A stretch of DNA of 33,054 nt from Acholeplasma laidlawii. Its GTDB lineage: Bacteria; Bacillota_I; Bacilli_A; Acholeplasmatales; Acholeplasmataceae. The translations under genes and the position numbers were made by a program. The notes under the pieces are model-generated. The model searched no databases and had not been told where the DNA came from. It saw nothing but the letters and a program-made list of their open reading frames with translations. The stretch is from assembly GCF_015709225.1 (NCBI RefSeq), contig NZ_JADNRS010000014.1, positions 1-33,054 on the forward strand, read 5' to 3'. Shown here piece by piece: positions 23,959 to 33,054 of the stretch; position 1 is the stretch's first letter, and each line of letters starts with the position of its first letter.

Positions 23959-24663
23959 ATGAAGGCATTATTAATAGCCTTAAAAGGGTTTGCCGTTTCA
24001 ATTGGTGGTTTGATCGTAGTCATATTTGCAGTCTTTTGGCATGCAGACATTCTGAATATTATAAAAAATATCGGAACTTTTAACTTAGTTACATTCGGTG
24101 TTTATCTTGGTATCATGATTTTAATGTTTGCAGTCATATGGGCACAATCAAAGTCTAACGCTTTATTATCACATGGTATTTTATTCTTTTTATTTGCATC
24201 ATCTCTTAGTGGATTTTTAGGTGATTTATTCAGTAATAACCCATCAGATGCATTTAATGGGAATCAAATTGTAAGTGTACTTATTATGTTGTATACTTTA
24301 GGTGTAGTTGTTGCATATTTACTTTATGATAGACCAAAACCTGCAAAGGTTAATGAACTCATTTCACTACCAATGATTATCTTCTTTGCAGCATATTATG
24401 TTGTATTTGGATTTAGTTCAACACTTATGGTGTTCTTAATCGTTCTTGCTGCATTTTTATTGGGTTCTGGTACAGTAGGTATTGCATATGCCATGTATGC
24501 AATCACTAACTCCATTTTCTTTAGATTGAATGTCATCTTTACATCATTTTCAAATAATATAGATCAATCTGTTAATGTTTGGTTTACAACGTTGTTATTA
24601 ATTGCAGCATTTGTATTCCTTACTATGAGTGTAGTTAAGAAGATACAAGCAAACGAAGCATAA
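23959..24663 (+). CDS. Multi-pass membrane protein of unknown function
   Basis: A 234-residue, strongly hydrophobic protein with about seven transmembrane helices (roughly 7-27, 39-60, 67-85, 103-122, 131-150, 153-178, 208-227) and short loops, one rich in Asn/Asp (LFSNNPSDAFNG). A strong AAAGGAGG site precedes the ATG. I recognise no transporter or enzyme motif. Single gene between terminators, convergent with fni. Confidence 0.75.
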   Translation: MKALLIALKGFAVSIGGLIVVIFAVFWHADILNIIKNIGTFNLVTFGVYLGIMILMFAVIWAQSKSNALLSHGILFFLFASSLSGFLGDLFSNNPSDAFNGNQIVSVLIMLYTLGVVVAYLLYDRPKPAKVNELISLPMIIFFAAYYVVFGFSSTLMVFLIVLAAFLLGSGTVGIAYAMYAITNSIFFRLNVIFTSFSNNIDQSVNVWFTTLLLIAAFVFLTMSVVKKIQANEA

Positions 24664-24682
24664 AAAAGGTCCATTATTAAAG

Positions 24683-24713
24683 AAAACCATCACTTTTAAA
24701 AGTGATGGTTTTT
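24683..24713. terminator. Shared bidirectional terminator
   Basis: AACCATCACTTTT and AAAAGTGATGGTT form a perfect 13-bp inverted repeat with no formal loop, flanked by A and T runs, so it can end both the membrane protein gene (plus) and the mevalonate operon (minus). Confidence 0.92.
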
Positions 24714-24715
24714 AT

Positions 24716-25687
24716 TTATACTATTTTGTATGTTACTTCTTTTAAATGATTTAAGTTAGAAACACCAAGTATTAGCATGATTTTTTTAAGATCTTCAATA
24801 AATTCCTCGACCTTTTTAACTGCATCATCGAATTCTAAATCTGTTAAATCTAAGAACCACTTAGATAATCCACAAGCCTTAGCACCCAAGATGAGTGATT
24901 TTATCACATCAAGCGGATGACGTATACCACCGGATGCATATATTTCTAAATCTTTTTCATTTTTAAGATTGATTAAGGTTTGGGCAGTATCAATTAAAAA
25001 ATCATTTAAATAACTATAATCCTTAGCACTTCTGGTGGATTCAATATCAATAAATGAAGTACCACCACTACCAGAAACATCAATATATTTTATACCTAAT
25101 GTTTTTAGTTTTTGGATAGTCTTAAGTGATAAACCGAGCCCAACTTGTTTAACAATAACTGGTTTATTTAGATGTTTAACTACAGATTCGATGTGGTTGG
25201 ACCACAATCTAAAATCTCTATCACCTTCGTTCATAACGAGTTCTTGAATCACATTTAAGTGAATCGATAAGGCATTAGCTTCAATTATAGAAACTGCTAC
25301 TTGTGCTTGTTCTAGTGTCATATTCGGGTTAATATTACCTACTATAATACCTTTATGATTATTCCTTATAACCTTAAATGATTCGATTGAGGATGGATCT
25401 TTAAACATAATAGATTGACTTCCAGTAACCATTGGTAAATTGAAATAAGCTGCAATCTTCGATAGATATTCATTAATCTTATGTGCTTTTTCACTACCGC
25501 CAGTCATGGCATTAATATAGAAAGGATATGGAACTTTCATACCTAAAAATTCTGTAGATAAATCAATATCGTCAATAGATAAATCGGGTAAATCTGTACC
25601 TTCTAAAATTATCTTATCAAACATATTTGGTTTTTTCTTGAATGATTTGGCGATATTAATATGATCATCTTTTCTATTTTTACTCAT
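24716..25687 (-). CDS. fni: Type 2 isopentenyl-diphosphate isomerase
   Basis: A 323-residue FMN-dependent enzyme that interconverts IPP and DMAPP. R-K-D-D-H-I near the N-terminus, the N-A-M-T-G-G-S FMN site, L-N-V-I-Q-E (Q in the substrate site), and SGSGGTS are intact. It is unrelated to the plant/animal type 1 enzyme. It is last in the mevalonate operon and overlaps pmvk by 8 bases. Confidence 0.96.
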   Translation of the reverse strand: MSKNRKDDHINIAKSFKKKPNMFDKIILEGTDLPDLSIDDIDLSTEFLGMKVPYPFYINAMTGGSEKAHKINEYLSKIAAYFNLPMVTGSQSIMFKDPSSIESFKVIRNNHKGIIVGNINPNMTLEQAQVAVSIIEANALSIHLNVIQELVMNEGDRDFRLWSNHIESVVKHLNKPVIVKQVGLGLSLKTIQKLKTLGIKYIDVSGSGGTSFIDIESTRSAKDYSYLNDFLIDTAQTLINLKNEKDLEIYASGGIRHPLDVIKSLILGAKACGLSKWFLDLTDLEFDDAVKKVEEFIEDLKKIMLILGVSNLNHLKEVTYKIV

Positions 25688-26720
25688 CGTAATCCCATAC
25701 CTTTATATCAAGTGCAATTAATCCATTTTTAATCCATGCATCTTGAAGCGTTCTTTTATCTGTTTCATTTTTTGTAAGTGCAATACCACAGTCTCCATAC
25801 CCTGCACCACTAGTTTTGGCTGAATAACCGTAATCACTAGCAATTTGAATCATCTTCTTAAATGGTTCTGATTCAATTTTAATACCAGCATTTTCTTCTA
25901 ATTCATTAAGTTTTTGACGATATAGATCAATCATATACTTGATTGTATAATAATCTGATCTTATAAATGCTTCTTTAAATTGGTTAACAATGACTTTAGT
26001 TTTTGCTAAAAAGTTTGCATACCAATTGCTACCACTAAAACTGGTCATTTTATCGGTGTATGCCTTGGTCGAATGAGAAATGCCAGAGAAACATACAGCC
26101 AACTTTATGGAACCTCTCTTAAGTTTTTCTATTTTAAGTAGTGGCCAAGTCATCTCCATGACTTCAGAAATATGTCCTTTTCTGTTTAATATCCAAATAA
26201 GATCATATCTTTGATAAAATATCCAACCACCATAAATGGATGCTGCTAACTCACCACCTGATGTAATATCAGAAATTTCTATTTGCGCTAATACACTTAA
26301 TTTAAATAAATCTAATCTTGCAATTTCAATACCATGAAAATTTAAAATGCCTTTAATAACAGCGACTATAACAGCACCTGATGAACCTAATCCATATTTT
26401 ATGTTATCTTTACTTGTAAGTTCAGAAAAAAGTTCAATACTATAACTTTTAGGTGTAATTTCTTTATATTTTAAATACTTATGAGCTATGTAAACAGCTG
26501 CTTTTGCGTGTGTCAAGGTGTCGTAAACAAAGACAGGTAATTGATCAGATAACATCCATCTAAAATGTCCCATTTCAGAAGAAAATTGGTAATCAGAATC
26601 CTCTTTAACCCTAACATGTATAAACTTATCAACAGCCGCTATTATTGCTTCATTACCAGGTTTAACTACTGAATATTCCCCAATAATGAATAACTTTCCA
26701 GGTATTTTTAGTGATATCAT
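25680..26720 (-). CDS. Phosphomevalonate kinase
   Basis: A 346-residue GHMP kinase that adds the second phosphate to mevalonate. Motif 1 is PGKLFIIGEYSVVKPG (7-22), motif 2 is YGLGSSGAVIVA (about 112-123) and motif 3 is KTSGAGYGDCGIAL (about 302-315). Sequence and position between mvaD and fni fit the PMK family (MvaK2). Its ATG overlaps the mvaD stop (ATGA). Confidence 0.95.
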   Translation of the reverse strand: MISLKIPGKLFIIGEYSVVKPGNEAIIAAVDKFIHVRVKEDSDYQFSSEMGHFRWMLSDQLPVFVYDTLTHAKAAVYIAHKYLKYKEITPKSYSIELFSELTSKDNIKYGLGSSGAVIVAVIKGILNFHGIEIARLDLFKLSVLAQIEISDITSGGELAASIYGGWIFYQRYDLIWILNRKGHISEVMEMTWPLLKIEKLKRGSIKLAVCFSGISHSTKAYTDKMTSFSGSNWYANFLAKTKVIVNQFKEAFIRSDYYTIKYMIDLYRQKLNELEENAGIKIESEPFKKMIQIASDYGYSAKTSGAGYGDCGIALTKNETDKRTLQDAWIKNGLIALDIKVWDYDE

Positions 26721-27664
26721 AAGGAAATTACCCCCATTCCTGTATAACTTACTATAACCTTAGATAATTTTTCATATCTAGCTTTAACTGATTCTACATG
26801 TTCTTTTTTAGTTAAAATTTTAACATTAGCTCCTGCATCCATTGTGTAATATACAGGTATACCCTCATTACGTATTTTTTCAGTTAAATCCATGACCTTA
26901 AATGATTGATCAGTTAAATAAGAAACTCCAGTTTCTTGAATTATATAGTGCATTAAACTTGCATGAGATTCTGCAATAGACCCCATCTTGTCAAAATCAT
27001 TTTCTAGTATGGCTTCTTTCATATCATTAAATGCATCTTCTGTACTTAAAGTCCATAATTCTTTTAAGTCTGGATATTCATTTAATCTGTTCATTGCATC
27101 GGTACTATTTACTTTTTTAGGTGTCTCATCAATTAAACATACAATTAATGCTAAATCATCCATGTGTGTTAAATGTTCTGCATAAGAAGATTTATGATCA
27201 TGTCCTTCATGCCATAAAACCAGACCACCATAGATAGAACGTGATGCAGAACCACTTCCTAATCTTGATAGGGATGAAAGTTCTTTAGAATCAAGATTTA
27301 GTCCATATGCTTTAGTTGCAGCATATGCAAGTGCTGAAAATGCTGAAGATGAAGAAGCTAAACCTGCTTTTTTTGGTACAAAGTTATAAGATGAAATCTT
27401 TGCGTAATATGGAATACTATATAATTTTCTTAACTTATCCATATATTTAGATACTCTTACATACTCTCCACCAGTAATAGTTTCATCATCAATGAGTAAT
27501 ATATCAGCTGTTAATAGTGAATCATATGTAACTGTAGTTTCGGTATAAAAGGCATCTAAAGTTAGACTAATAGAGGAAGTTAGTGGTAAATTCCATTCTA
27601 TGTCCTTTTTCCCCCAGTATTTAATAAGTGCAATATTTACGTTTGCTTTTGCTGTGTGTGTCAT
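26717..27664 (-). CDS. mvaD: Diphosphomevalonate decarboxylase
   Basis: A 315-residue GHMP-fold enzyme that uses ATP to decarboxylate diphosphomevalonate to IPP. ALIKYWGKKD (12-21), SSSSAFSALAYAATKAYG (about 104-121) and SGSASRSIYGGLVLW (about 135-149) are characteristic, and the catalytic aspartate should be in YYTMDAGANVK (about 276-286). It overlaps mvk and pmvk by four bases each. Confidence 0.97.
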   Translation of the reverse strand: MTHTAKANVNIALIKYWGKKDIEWNLPLTSSISLTLDAFYTETTVTYDSLLTADILLIDDETITGGEYVRVSKYMDKLRKLYSIPYYAKISSYNFVPKKAGLASSSSAFSALAYAATKAYGLNLDSKELSSLSRLGSGSASRSIYGGLVLWHEGHDHKSSYAEHLTHMDDLALIVCLIDETPKKVNSTDAMNRLNEYPDLKELWTLSTEDAFNDMKEAILENDFDKMGSIAESHASLMHYIIQETGVSYLTDQSFKVMDLTEKIRNEGIPVYYTMDAGANVKILTKKEHVESVKARYEKLSKVIVSYTGMGVISL

Positions 27665-28617
27665 AATACAATTTCCTTTAAGTCATAAAGCCAAGTATTT
27701 ACTGCCCCTGCATTCTTTAGTGCATCTGCAATTCGTATACCTTGATTTTCATTTTGTGCGAGTGCAATCATGCAACCACCCTTACCACCACCGGTAAGTT
27801 TAGCGCCTAATGCACCGTTTAATAGTGATACATTTACTAATTTTTCAAGTAAGTCATCAGAAACTTTAATACTTCTAAGTAACTGATGTGCCTCTGTCAT
27901 AGCAAGACCAAGTCGAATAATTTCATTGGTCTCTAAATATGTTCGTACCTCATTCGTAAGTTCTTCTAATCTATCCATAATTGGAGATACAATCGTTGGA
28001 TTATCCGTCCATAATTGTTTTACTTCTTGTACTGCTTCTTTAGTTAATCCTTTTTTACCGGTGTCTGCAACTACAATAACTGCATCCATTTTTAGTGGAA
28101 TTAACGTCTTGCCTAAATCCTTTTGATAAAATACAGCTTGTCCAAATGCAATAGTAATTGCATCTAACCCAGATGGATTTACGTGATGTATTTGTTCCGC
28201 TACATCGACAAAATAATTGAGACGTTCTTGACTTAATTCTACTTTGAAAGCATCAAAAAGCGATCTAACAATCGCTATTGAAACAGATGCGGATGAACCT
28301 AGACCACGTTGTGGTGGTAAAGATGATTCAACTTGAATGTGTATACCATGAAATGGTTGTTTTAAATATACTAAGACAATATATGTAAGTTGTTTTATAC
28401 CGTATAATGTGTCCGGAGCATCATCTAAATAACCTTTATGATAAAAAGAATCAATTGTAATTTTATCATTTGTTTTAAAGACTTTTGAGCTAATTTGTGC
28501 TTGTTTAAAGGGTAGTGCAATTGCGGGTTTTCCATAAACTACTGAGTGTTCACCCATTAATATGATTTTTCCGCTTGCGACACCATGTCCAAAATCTATC
28601 ATAAATTTATCGCTCAC
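27661..28617 (-). CDS. mvk: Mevalonate kinase
   Basis: A 318-residue GHMP kinase phosphorylating mevalonate. Motif 1 GKIILMGEHSVVYGKPAIALP (16-36; catalytic E-H-S), motif 2 PPQRGLGSSASVSIAIV (about 105-121) and motif 3 AKLTGGGKGGCMIAL (about 275-289) are intact. The start is taken as GTG 28617 because GGAG lies seven bases upstream; an ATG at 28602 is possible. The -10 TATAAT (28629-28634) ends only 11 bases before the GTG, so the predicted transcript would have a leader of about five bases and little ribosome site. First gene of the operon. Confidence 0.95.
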   Translation of the reverse strand: MSDKFMIDFGHGVASGKIILMGEHSVVYGKPAIALPFKQAQISSKVFKTNDKITIDSFYHKGYLDDAPDTLYGIKQLTYIVLVYLKQPFHGIHIQVESSLPPQRGLGSSASVSIAIVRSLFDAFKVELSQERLNYFVDVAEQIHHVNPSGLDAITIAFGQAVFYQKDLGKTLIPLKMDAVIVVADTGKKGLTKEAVQEVKQLWTDNPTIVSPIMDRLEELTNEVRTYLETNEIIRLGLAMTEAHQLLRSIKVSDDLLEKLVNVSLLNGALGAKLTGGGKGGCMIALAQNENQGIRIADALKNAGAVNTWLYDLKEIVL

Positions 28618-28628
28618 TTTCTATCTCC

Positions 28629-28634
28629 ATTATA
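28629..28634 (-). promoter_or_regulatory. Mevalonate operon -10 element
   Basis: TATAAT with TG one base upstream, unusually close to the mvk start. A divergent TATGAT/TAAAAT for the cyclophilin lies at 28641-28651, so the two promoters nearly abut. Confidence 0.55.
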
Positions 28635-28685
28635 ACATGATATGATAAAATGAAATTAATAATAATTGAAAGGACTCAAAATAAT

Positions 28686-29192
28686 ATGTCAGAAATTCTA
28701 TTATCAATGGAGATTGAAGAATTTGGTACTTTAAAGGTAGAACTCTACCCAAATATCGCACCAAATACAGTCTCTAATTTTATGAACTATGTGAATAAAA
28801 ACTTCTATGATGGTCTAATTTTCCATCGTATCATCAAAGGTTTTATGATTCAAGGAGGCGCAAATCCTAAAGTTAGAGAAATGCCTATTAAAGGTGAATT
28901 TACATCTAACGGATTTAAAAACGATTTAAAACATTCAAGAGGTGTTTTATCTATGGCAAGAACAATGGATAAAAACTCGGCAACTTCACAATTCTTCATT
29001 ATGCATCAAGATTCTCCACACTTAGATGGTCAATATGCATCATTTGGTAAAGTTATTGAAGGAATTGAAATTGTTGATAAAATCGCTTCAGTACGAACAG
29101 ATGGTTATGATCAACCTTTAAAAGATGTCAAAATAAAACATATTACAGTATTAAAATACGACGCTAACTTAGAACCTGTAAAATACGTATAA
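28686..29192 (+). CDS. Cyclophilin-type peptidyl-prolyl isomerase
   Basis: A 168-residue cytoplasmic cyclophilin that speeds proline isomerisation. The active-site [13 protein letters not shown] (about 46-58) and S-A-T-S-Q-F-F-I are intact. The start is the ATG at 28686 with GAAAGGA upstream. The upstream ATG (28650) lies inside the promoter and would add an unsupported extension. No signal peptide. psuG follows after 13 bases, likely on the same transcript. Confidence 0.93.
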   Translation: MSEILLSMEIEEFGTLKVELYPNIAPNTVSNFMNYVNKNFYDGLIFHRIIKGFMIQGGANPKVREMPIKGEFTSNGFKNDLKHSRGVLSMARTMDKNSATSQFFIMHQDSPHLDGQYASFGKVIEGIEIVDKIASVRTDGYDQPLKDVKIKHITVLKYDANLEPVKYV

Positions 29193-29205
29193 AGAAGGTA
29201 ATTAT

Positions 29206-30117
29206 ATGAACCAGTTCATTGATATTCATCCAAAAGTGTTAGATGCTCTAAGATCTGGTAAACCTGTGGTCGCATTAGAATCTACAGTTATTGCACATGG
29301 TATGCCTTATCCCAAAAACGTTGAAACTGCACTAAATGTTGAAAAGATAGTTGAACAAAGCGGTGCTACACCTGCTACAATCGCTATCATTGATGGTCGT
29401 ATTAAAGTGGGGTTAAATCCAAACGAACTCACAACGTTAGGCAAACAATCAAATGTACTAAAAGTATCCAAACGTGATATACCTTATTGCGTTATCAAAA
29501 AATACAGTGGTGCTACTACAGTTTCAGCAACTATCCTAATTGCGGACATGGTGGGTATCAAAGTATTTGCAACAGGTGGTATTGGTGGTGTACATAAGCA
29601 TGCTGCTGCAACATTTGATATTTCAAGAGATCTTGAAGAGATTTCTGAAAAACAGATTGCTGTTGTCTCAGCTGGGGCTAAAGCTATACTGGACCTAAAT
29701 CTTACACTAGAGTATCTTGAAACCAAAGGTGTAGAGGTTATTGGATATCAAACAAGCGAATTCCCCGCATTCTTTTCAAATGTATCTGGTTTAAATACTA
29801 CTTATCAATTAGATGAAGCTAGTCAAATCGCACAACTCATGTATACAAAATGGAGTATGGGCTTAAGCGGTGGTATCCTTGTTGCAAACCCGATACCTCA
29901 ACATTATGCAATAGATAAAGCAAGTTTAGACAAAGCAATTTCAAGTGCTATATTATCAGCAAAAGAAAATAATATTACCGGTAAAGAATTAACACCATAC
30001 TTACTTAAAGTGCTACATAGTAATAAGGATATAACAAGTCTTGAATCTAATATTGGTCTTATCTACAATAATGCGAAAATTGCAGCATTGATTGCTGTCG
30101 AATTTTCTAAACTTTAG
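29206..30117 (+). CDS. psuG: Pseudouridine-5'-phosphate glycosidase
   Basis: A 303-residue enzyme splitting pseudouridine 5'-phosphate into uracil and ribose 5-phosphate. [14 protein letters not shown] (about 23-36), the ATGGIGGVH loop and D-I-S-R-D-L-E-E are family marks, followed by the conserved [10 protein letters not shown] and [11 protein letters not shown]. It usually pairs with a pseudouridine kinase (psuK); none is in this window. Co-transcribed with the cyclophilin by spacing. Confidence 0.95.
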   Translation: MNQFIDIHPKVLDALRSGKPVVALESTVIAHGMPYPKNVETALNVEKIVEQSGATPATIAIIDGRIKVGLNPNELTTLGKQSNVLKVSKRDIPYCVIKKYSGATTVSATILIADMVGIKVFATGGIGGVHKHAAATFDISRDLEEISEKQIAVVSAGAKAILDLNLTLEYLETKGVEVIGYQTSEFPAFFSNVSGLNTTYQLDEASQIAQLMYTKWSMGLSGGILVANPIPQHYAIDKASLDKAISSAILSAKENNITGKELTPYLLKVLHSNKDITSLESNIGLIYNNAKIAALIAVEFSKL

Positions 30118-30119
30118 GT

Positions 30120-30148
30120 TTGAATTATTACCCTTGTTGTGATAAAAT
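30120..30148 (+). promoter_or_regulatory. Promoter of Mn2+ riboswitch-ATPase unit
   Basis: TTGAAT (30120-30125), 17-base spacer, TAAAAT (30143-30148), directly after the psuG stop. Confidence 0.65.
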
Positions 30149-30154
30149 ATTCAC

Positions 30155-30248
30155 TGAGAAGGGGAGTAGTTCCCAAAAATTAATCGTCAATACGGCTAGT
30201 ATCAGCCCGGTTAATTTTCAAGTATAACTTGTAAACGAGACCTTCAAG
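30155..30248 (+). promoter_or_regulatory. yybP-ykoY (Mn2+) riboswitch
   Basis: GAAGGGGAGTAGTTCCC followed by GTCAATACGGC, GCCCGG and a closing AAACGAGACCTTC reproduces the yybP-ykoY core; GAAGG (30158-30162) pairs with CCTTC (30241-30245) as P1. Members bind Mn2+ and turn on Mn2+ exporters. The match is by remembered consensus. Confidence 0.92.
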
Positions 30249-30280
30249 ACCAGTTTTTGGTTTTGATGGTCTTTATTTAT
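30246..30280 (+). terminator. Riboswitch-controlled terminator
   Basis: AAGACCA (30246-30252) pairs with TGGTCTT (30267-30273), followed by TATTTAT. An alternative hairpin TCAAGACCA/TGGTTTTGA (30244-30266) uses the same 5' arm and two bases of P1, so aptamer and hairpins compete. Confidence 0.65.
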
Positions 30281-30298
30281 ATAGAAAGGAAACAAAAT

Positions 30299-33040
30299 AT
30301 GAAAGAAAAAACCGTATTTCAAATGAATGTCGAAGAGGTGCTTGAAAAGCATCAGACATCCTTAAAAGGCTTAAGTTCCGATGAAGCCAAAAAAAGATTA
30401 GAGGCAAACGGTCCAAATGCACTAGCCGAGGGGAAAAAACGAAGTTTATTTGCTAGACTTTTAGATCAGTTTAAGGATTTTATGGTTATAGTACTAATCA
30501 TTGCTGCAGTTGTCGCCTTTGCTGGTGCTATTATTCAAAATAAACCTGAGGAATTAACAGAAGGCTTACTTATTATAGCAATCGTTATCATTAATGCTAT
30601 TTTAGGTGTTGCACAAGAATCTAAAGCTGAACAAGCTTTAGAGTCTATTAAGAAAATGTCCAACCCACACACCACAGTCTTACGAGATGGTCAAGAAATC
30701 ATCATCGATGTTGCTGATGTTGTAGTTGGTGATATTATTGTATTACATGCAGGAGATTATATCCCAGCAGATATTCGAATTATTGAATCTATCAACCTAA
30801 AGACAGATGAATCTGCATTAACAGGTGAACCAATTCCGGTTGAGAAAAACATTGATGCCATCCATCAAGAAGAGATCGCATTAGGTGATAGATTTAACAT
30901 TGGTTACATGAGTACTGTTGTTACTTATGGTCGTGGTTTAGCAGTTGTTACTTCTACTGGTATGCACACTGAGATCGGTAAGATTGCTACAATGCTTTCT
31001 ACTACCGAAACAGAATTGACGCCACTTCAAAAAACTATTTCTAAACTCGGTAAAACTCTAGCTATTATCGCTTTATTTGTAGTTACTATCATCTTTATTA
31101 TTCAAATATTAAGAGGTTGGTTTACTGTTGGTGTAGAAAATATTGCTTGGATTGAAATATTTATGTCATCCATTGCTTTAGCGGTTGCAGCGATTCCAGA
31201 AGGTTTACCAGCGATTATTACAATTGTACTTGCAATCGGTATGCAAAACTTAGTTAAACAACGCGCTATCATGCGTACACTACCTGCAGTTGAAACCTTA
31301 GGGTCTACTTCTATTATATGTTCTGATAAAACTGGTACATTAACTCAAAACGTCATGACAATTACTGAAACATACTTATACGGAAGTACTACTAAGGTAA
31401 CTGATATCATAAACCCTACTAAAGAACTAAAAATGTTAATTGATTATGGTGTTCTATGTAATGATACTAAAGTTCAATTATCTGATGAAAATACGTATAT
31501 TAAAATCGGTGATCCAACAGAGATTGCTTTAACTGATTTGTCTATTGCAACAAATGATGATCCAATTAAAGTCCTAGAAACTTACCCTAGAGTACACGAG
31601 CTTCCATTTGACTCTGAACGTAAGTTAATGACTACTGTTCATGTGATTGATGGTAAGTATGTATCTATAACAAAAGGTGCTCCAGATGTATTATTCGCTA
31701 AGGCTTCTCATATTAATAATCATGGTTCCATCGAAAAAGTTACTCCTACAGTAATCGATACTTTTACTCAACAAAATCAAGATTTCGCAGACCAAGCATT
31801 ACGTGTGTTAGCTATTGCTTATAAAGTATATGAACAAAAACCTGAAGTCTTAGAATTAACTCATGATGATTTAGAAAATGACTTAATAATTCTAGGTCTA
31901 GTCGGTATGATCGACCCTGCAAGACCCGAAGTCAAAGATGCAATTATTGAAACTAAAAATGCTGGCATTATCACTATCATGATTACTGGTGACCATAAGA
32001 ATACAGCGGTTGCTATTGCAACTGATCTAGGTATTCTAGAACAAAGTCATTTAGCAATCACAGGTAAAGAACTAGACCGTATGTCTGATGATGAGTTCTT
32101 TGAAAAACTTCCTCAAATCAGAGTATATGCACGTGTCTCTCCTGAAAATAAAGTACGTATCGTTACAGCATGGAAAACAACAGGTAAGATTGTTGCGATG
32201 ACAGGTGACGGTGTGAATGACGCACCAAGTATTAAACGTGCTGATATTGGTATAGCAATGGGCATTACTGGTACTGAAGTTGCTAAAGGTGCTGCAGACA
32301 TGATTTTAACTGATGATAACTTTGCAACTATCGTTTCAGCAGTTAAAGAAGGTCGTACAATTCTTTCCAACATTAAAAAAGCAATTCACTTCTTACTATC
32401 ATGTAATATTGGTGAAATCATTACAATCTTCTTAGGTGTTACATTAGGTATTGTATTATTCCCAAATGAACCACAATTACAAATTTTAACGGCTGCCCAA
32501 ATCTTATGGGTTAACTTAGTAACTGACTCATTTATGGCGATTGCACTTGGTCTAGAACCTAAAGAACCAGATGTCATGAACCAACCTCCAAGAGATAATT
32601 CAAAAGGCATATTTGCAGACGGTTTAGGTAGAAAAGTTGCTTGGCAAGGTATTTTAATCGGTTTCATCACATTTTTAGCATTTTACATTGGTTATTTAAT
32701 TGGTGATGAAGATAATAAATTACAACATGCCCAAACAATCGGTTTTATGGTATTAGCAATCTCACAATTATTCCATGCATTTAATGTTAGAAGTGAAAAA
32801 CACTCTACATTTAAACTACAACCAAATAAATTCTTAATCTATGCATTCATTGGATGTCTAGTATTACAATTGATCACTGTATTTGTCCCATTTATAGCAA
32901 ACAATATCTTTGGTGTAGATGATGTGTTACATTGGCAATGGTTAGATTGGTTAGTTGTATTAGGCTTATCAGTTACTCCATTAGTTGTTGTTGAACTTGT
33001 TAAATTCATCCAAAATAAATTCTCAAATAAATTAGCTTAA
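30299..33040 (+). CDS. P-type Ca2+/Mn2+ ATPase
   Basis: A 913-residue P2A-type cation pump starting at ATG 30299 behind AGAAAGGA. Marks are A-L-T-G-E-P in the actuator domain, the phosphorylated D343 in DKTGTLT, KGAPD, TGDHKNTA and GDGVNDAPS. Membrane site residues include P-E-G-L-P (E301), an N-I-G-E in M5, and N739/T742/D743 in M6 (NLVTD); the position corresponding to SERCA E908 in M8 appears to be Q. About ten helices. The upstream Mn2+ riboswitch points to Mn2+ efflux, as known for related YoaB-type pumps; Ca2+ transport is also likely. Confidence 0.95.
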   Translation: MKEKTVFQMNVEEVLEKHQTSLKGLSSDEAKKRLEANGPNALAEGKKRSLFARLLDQFKDFMVIVLIIAAVVAFAGAIIQNKPEELTEGLLIIAIVIINAILGVAQESKAEQALESIKKMSNPHTTVLRDGQEIIIDVADVVVGDIIVLHAGDYIPADIRIIESINLKTDESALTGEPIPVEKNIDAIHQEEIALGDRFNIGYMSTVVTYGRGLAVVTSTGMHTEIGKIATMLSTTETELTPLQKTISKLGKTLAIIALFVVTIIFIIQILRGWFTVGVENIAWIEIFMSSIALAVAAIPEGLPAIITIVLAIGMQNLVKQRAIMRTLPAVETLGSTSIICSDKTGTLTQNVMTITETYLYGSTTKVTDIINPTKELKMLIDYGVLCNDTKVQLSDENTYIKIGDPTEIALTDLSIATNDDPIKVLETYPRVHELPFDSERKLMTTVHVIDGKYVSITKGAPDVLFAKASHINNHGSIEKVTPTVIDTFTQQNQDFADQALRVLAIAYKVYEQKPEVLELTHDDLENDLIILGLVGMIDPARPEVKDAIIETKNAGIITIMITGDHKNTAVAIATDLGILEQSHLAITGKELDRMSDDEFFEKLPQIRVYARVSPENKVRIVTAWKTTGKIVAMTGDGVNDAPSIKRADIGIAMGITGTEVAKGAADMILTDDNFATIVSAVKEGRTILSNIKKAIHFLLSCNIGEIITIFLGVTLGIVLFPNEPQLQILTAAQILWVNLVTDSFMAIALGLEPKEPDVMNQPPRDNSKGIFADGLGRKVAWQGILIGFITFLAFYIGYLIGDEDNKLQHAQTIGFMVLAISQLFHAFNVRSEKHSTFKLQPNKFLIYAFIGCLVLQLITVFVPFIANNIFGVDDVLHWQWLDWLVVLGLSVTPLVVVELVKFIQNKFSNKLA

Positions 33041-33054
33041 AAAGTTTAAGGTTA

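Noticed and set aside
30257-30298. Fourteen-residue N-terminal extension of the P-type ATPase
   Set aside because: The upstream start lies in the riboswitch terminator hairpin and lacks a ribosome site; the ATG at 30299 has one and matches the usual N-terminus.
3050-32670. Many 60-98 residue frames opposite or overlapping real genes
   Set aside because: They lie on the complementary strand or in a shifted frame of well-supported genes, lack ribosome sites and have no recognisable domains.
1-33054. UGA read as tryptophan, as in Mycoplasma
   Set aside because: TGG is used for Trp throughout, including W-rich places in the P-type ATPase, and TGA ends genes such as the antitoxin and the ABC ATPase. 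The stops in the broken genes also include TAG and TAA.

Overview
The window comes from a low-GC, monoderm bacterium that reads UGA as stop: tryptophan is TGG throughout and genes end in TGA. It carries a complete ATP-dependent mevalonate kinase/decarboxylase block, lipoproteins with short spacers, an ECF transporter S component and an IS150-like IS3-family transposase. Together these fit the Acholeplasma side of the Mollicutes or a close relative. That placement is inferred from gene content and codon use, not from a phylogeny.

Positions 1-9.7 kb are accessory and decayed. They hold a frameshifted lipoprotein remnant at the left edge, an AlkC-like DNA alkylation repair protein, a Phd/YefM antitoxin whose ParE/RelE toxin partner is broken, a three-gene LolCDE/MacB-like ABC exporter, a GNAT acetyltransferase, an SDR gene without its N-terminal Rossmann motif next to an IS3-family element, and a lipoprotein. 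The spaces contain two families of short direct repeats with about 20-bp periodicity, probably remnants of transposon ends. This region ends at the 3' end of ssrA (tmRNA, minus strand).

From ssrA rightwards the content is mostly metabolic. An ECF S component is followed by a minus-strand lysine operon, read from 18.2 kb down to 11.0 kb: lysA, lysC, asd, dapA, dapB, an M20 deacylase likely acting as N-acetyl-diaminopimelate deacetylase, a helical protein of unknown role and a GNAT enzyme. A lysine riboswitch with a terminator precedes lysA. No dapD/dapH, aminotransferase or dapF is in the window. Next come a nucleotidase-like surface lipoprotein, a PAS-GGDEF gene with two apparent single-base frameshifts in its membrane region, guaC, an acyl-ACP thioesterase and two small membrane proteins on the plus strand.

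The mevalonate operon (mvk, mvaD, pmvk, fni; minus strand) has 4-8 nt overlaps and converts mevalonate to IPP/DMAPP. Diverging from it on the plus strand are a cyclophilin, psuG (pseudouridine-5'-phosphate glycosidase), and a P-type cation ATPase preceded by a yybP-ykoY (Mn2+) riboswitch and terminator, which points to Mn2+/Ca2+ efflux.

I found no clearly new multi-gene system. The observations most worth following are the reconstructable frameshifts in the GGDEF gene, the orphaned antitoxin, the two periodic repeat families, a coupled leader peptide in front of the transposase, and a lysine operon that has a deacetylase but no recognised acetyltransferase other than a GNAT.
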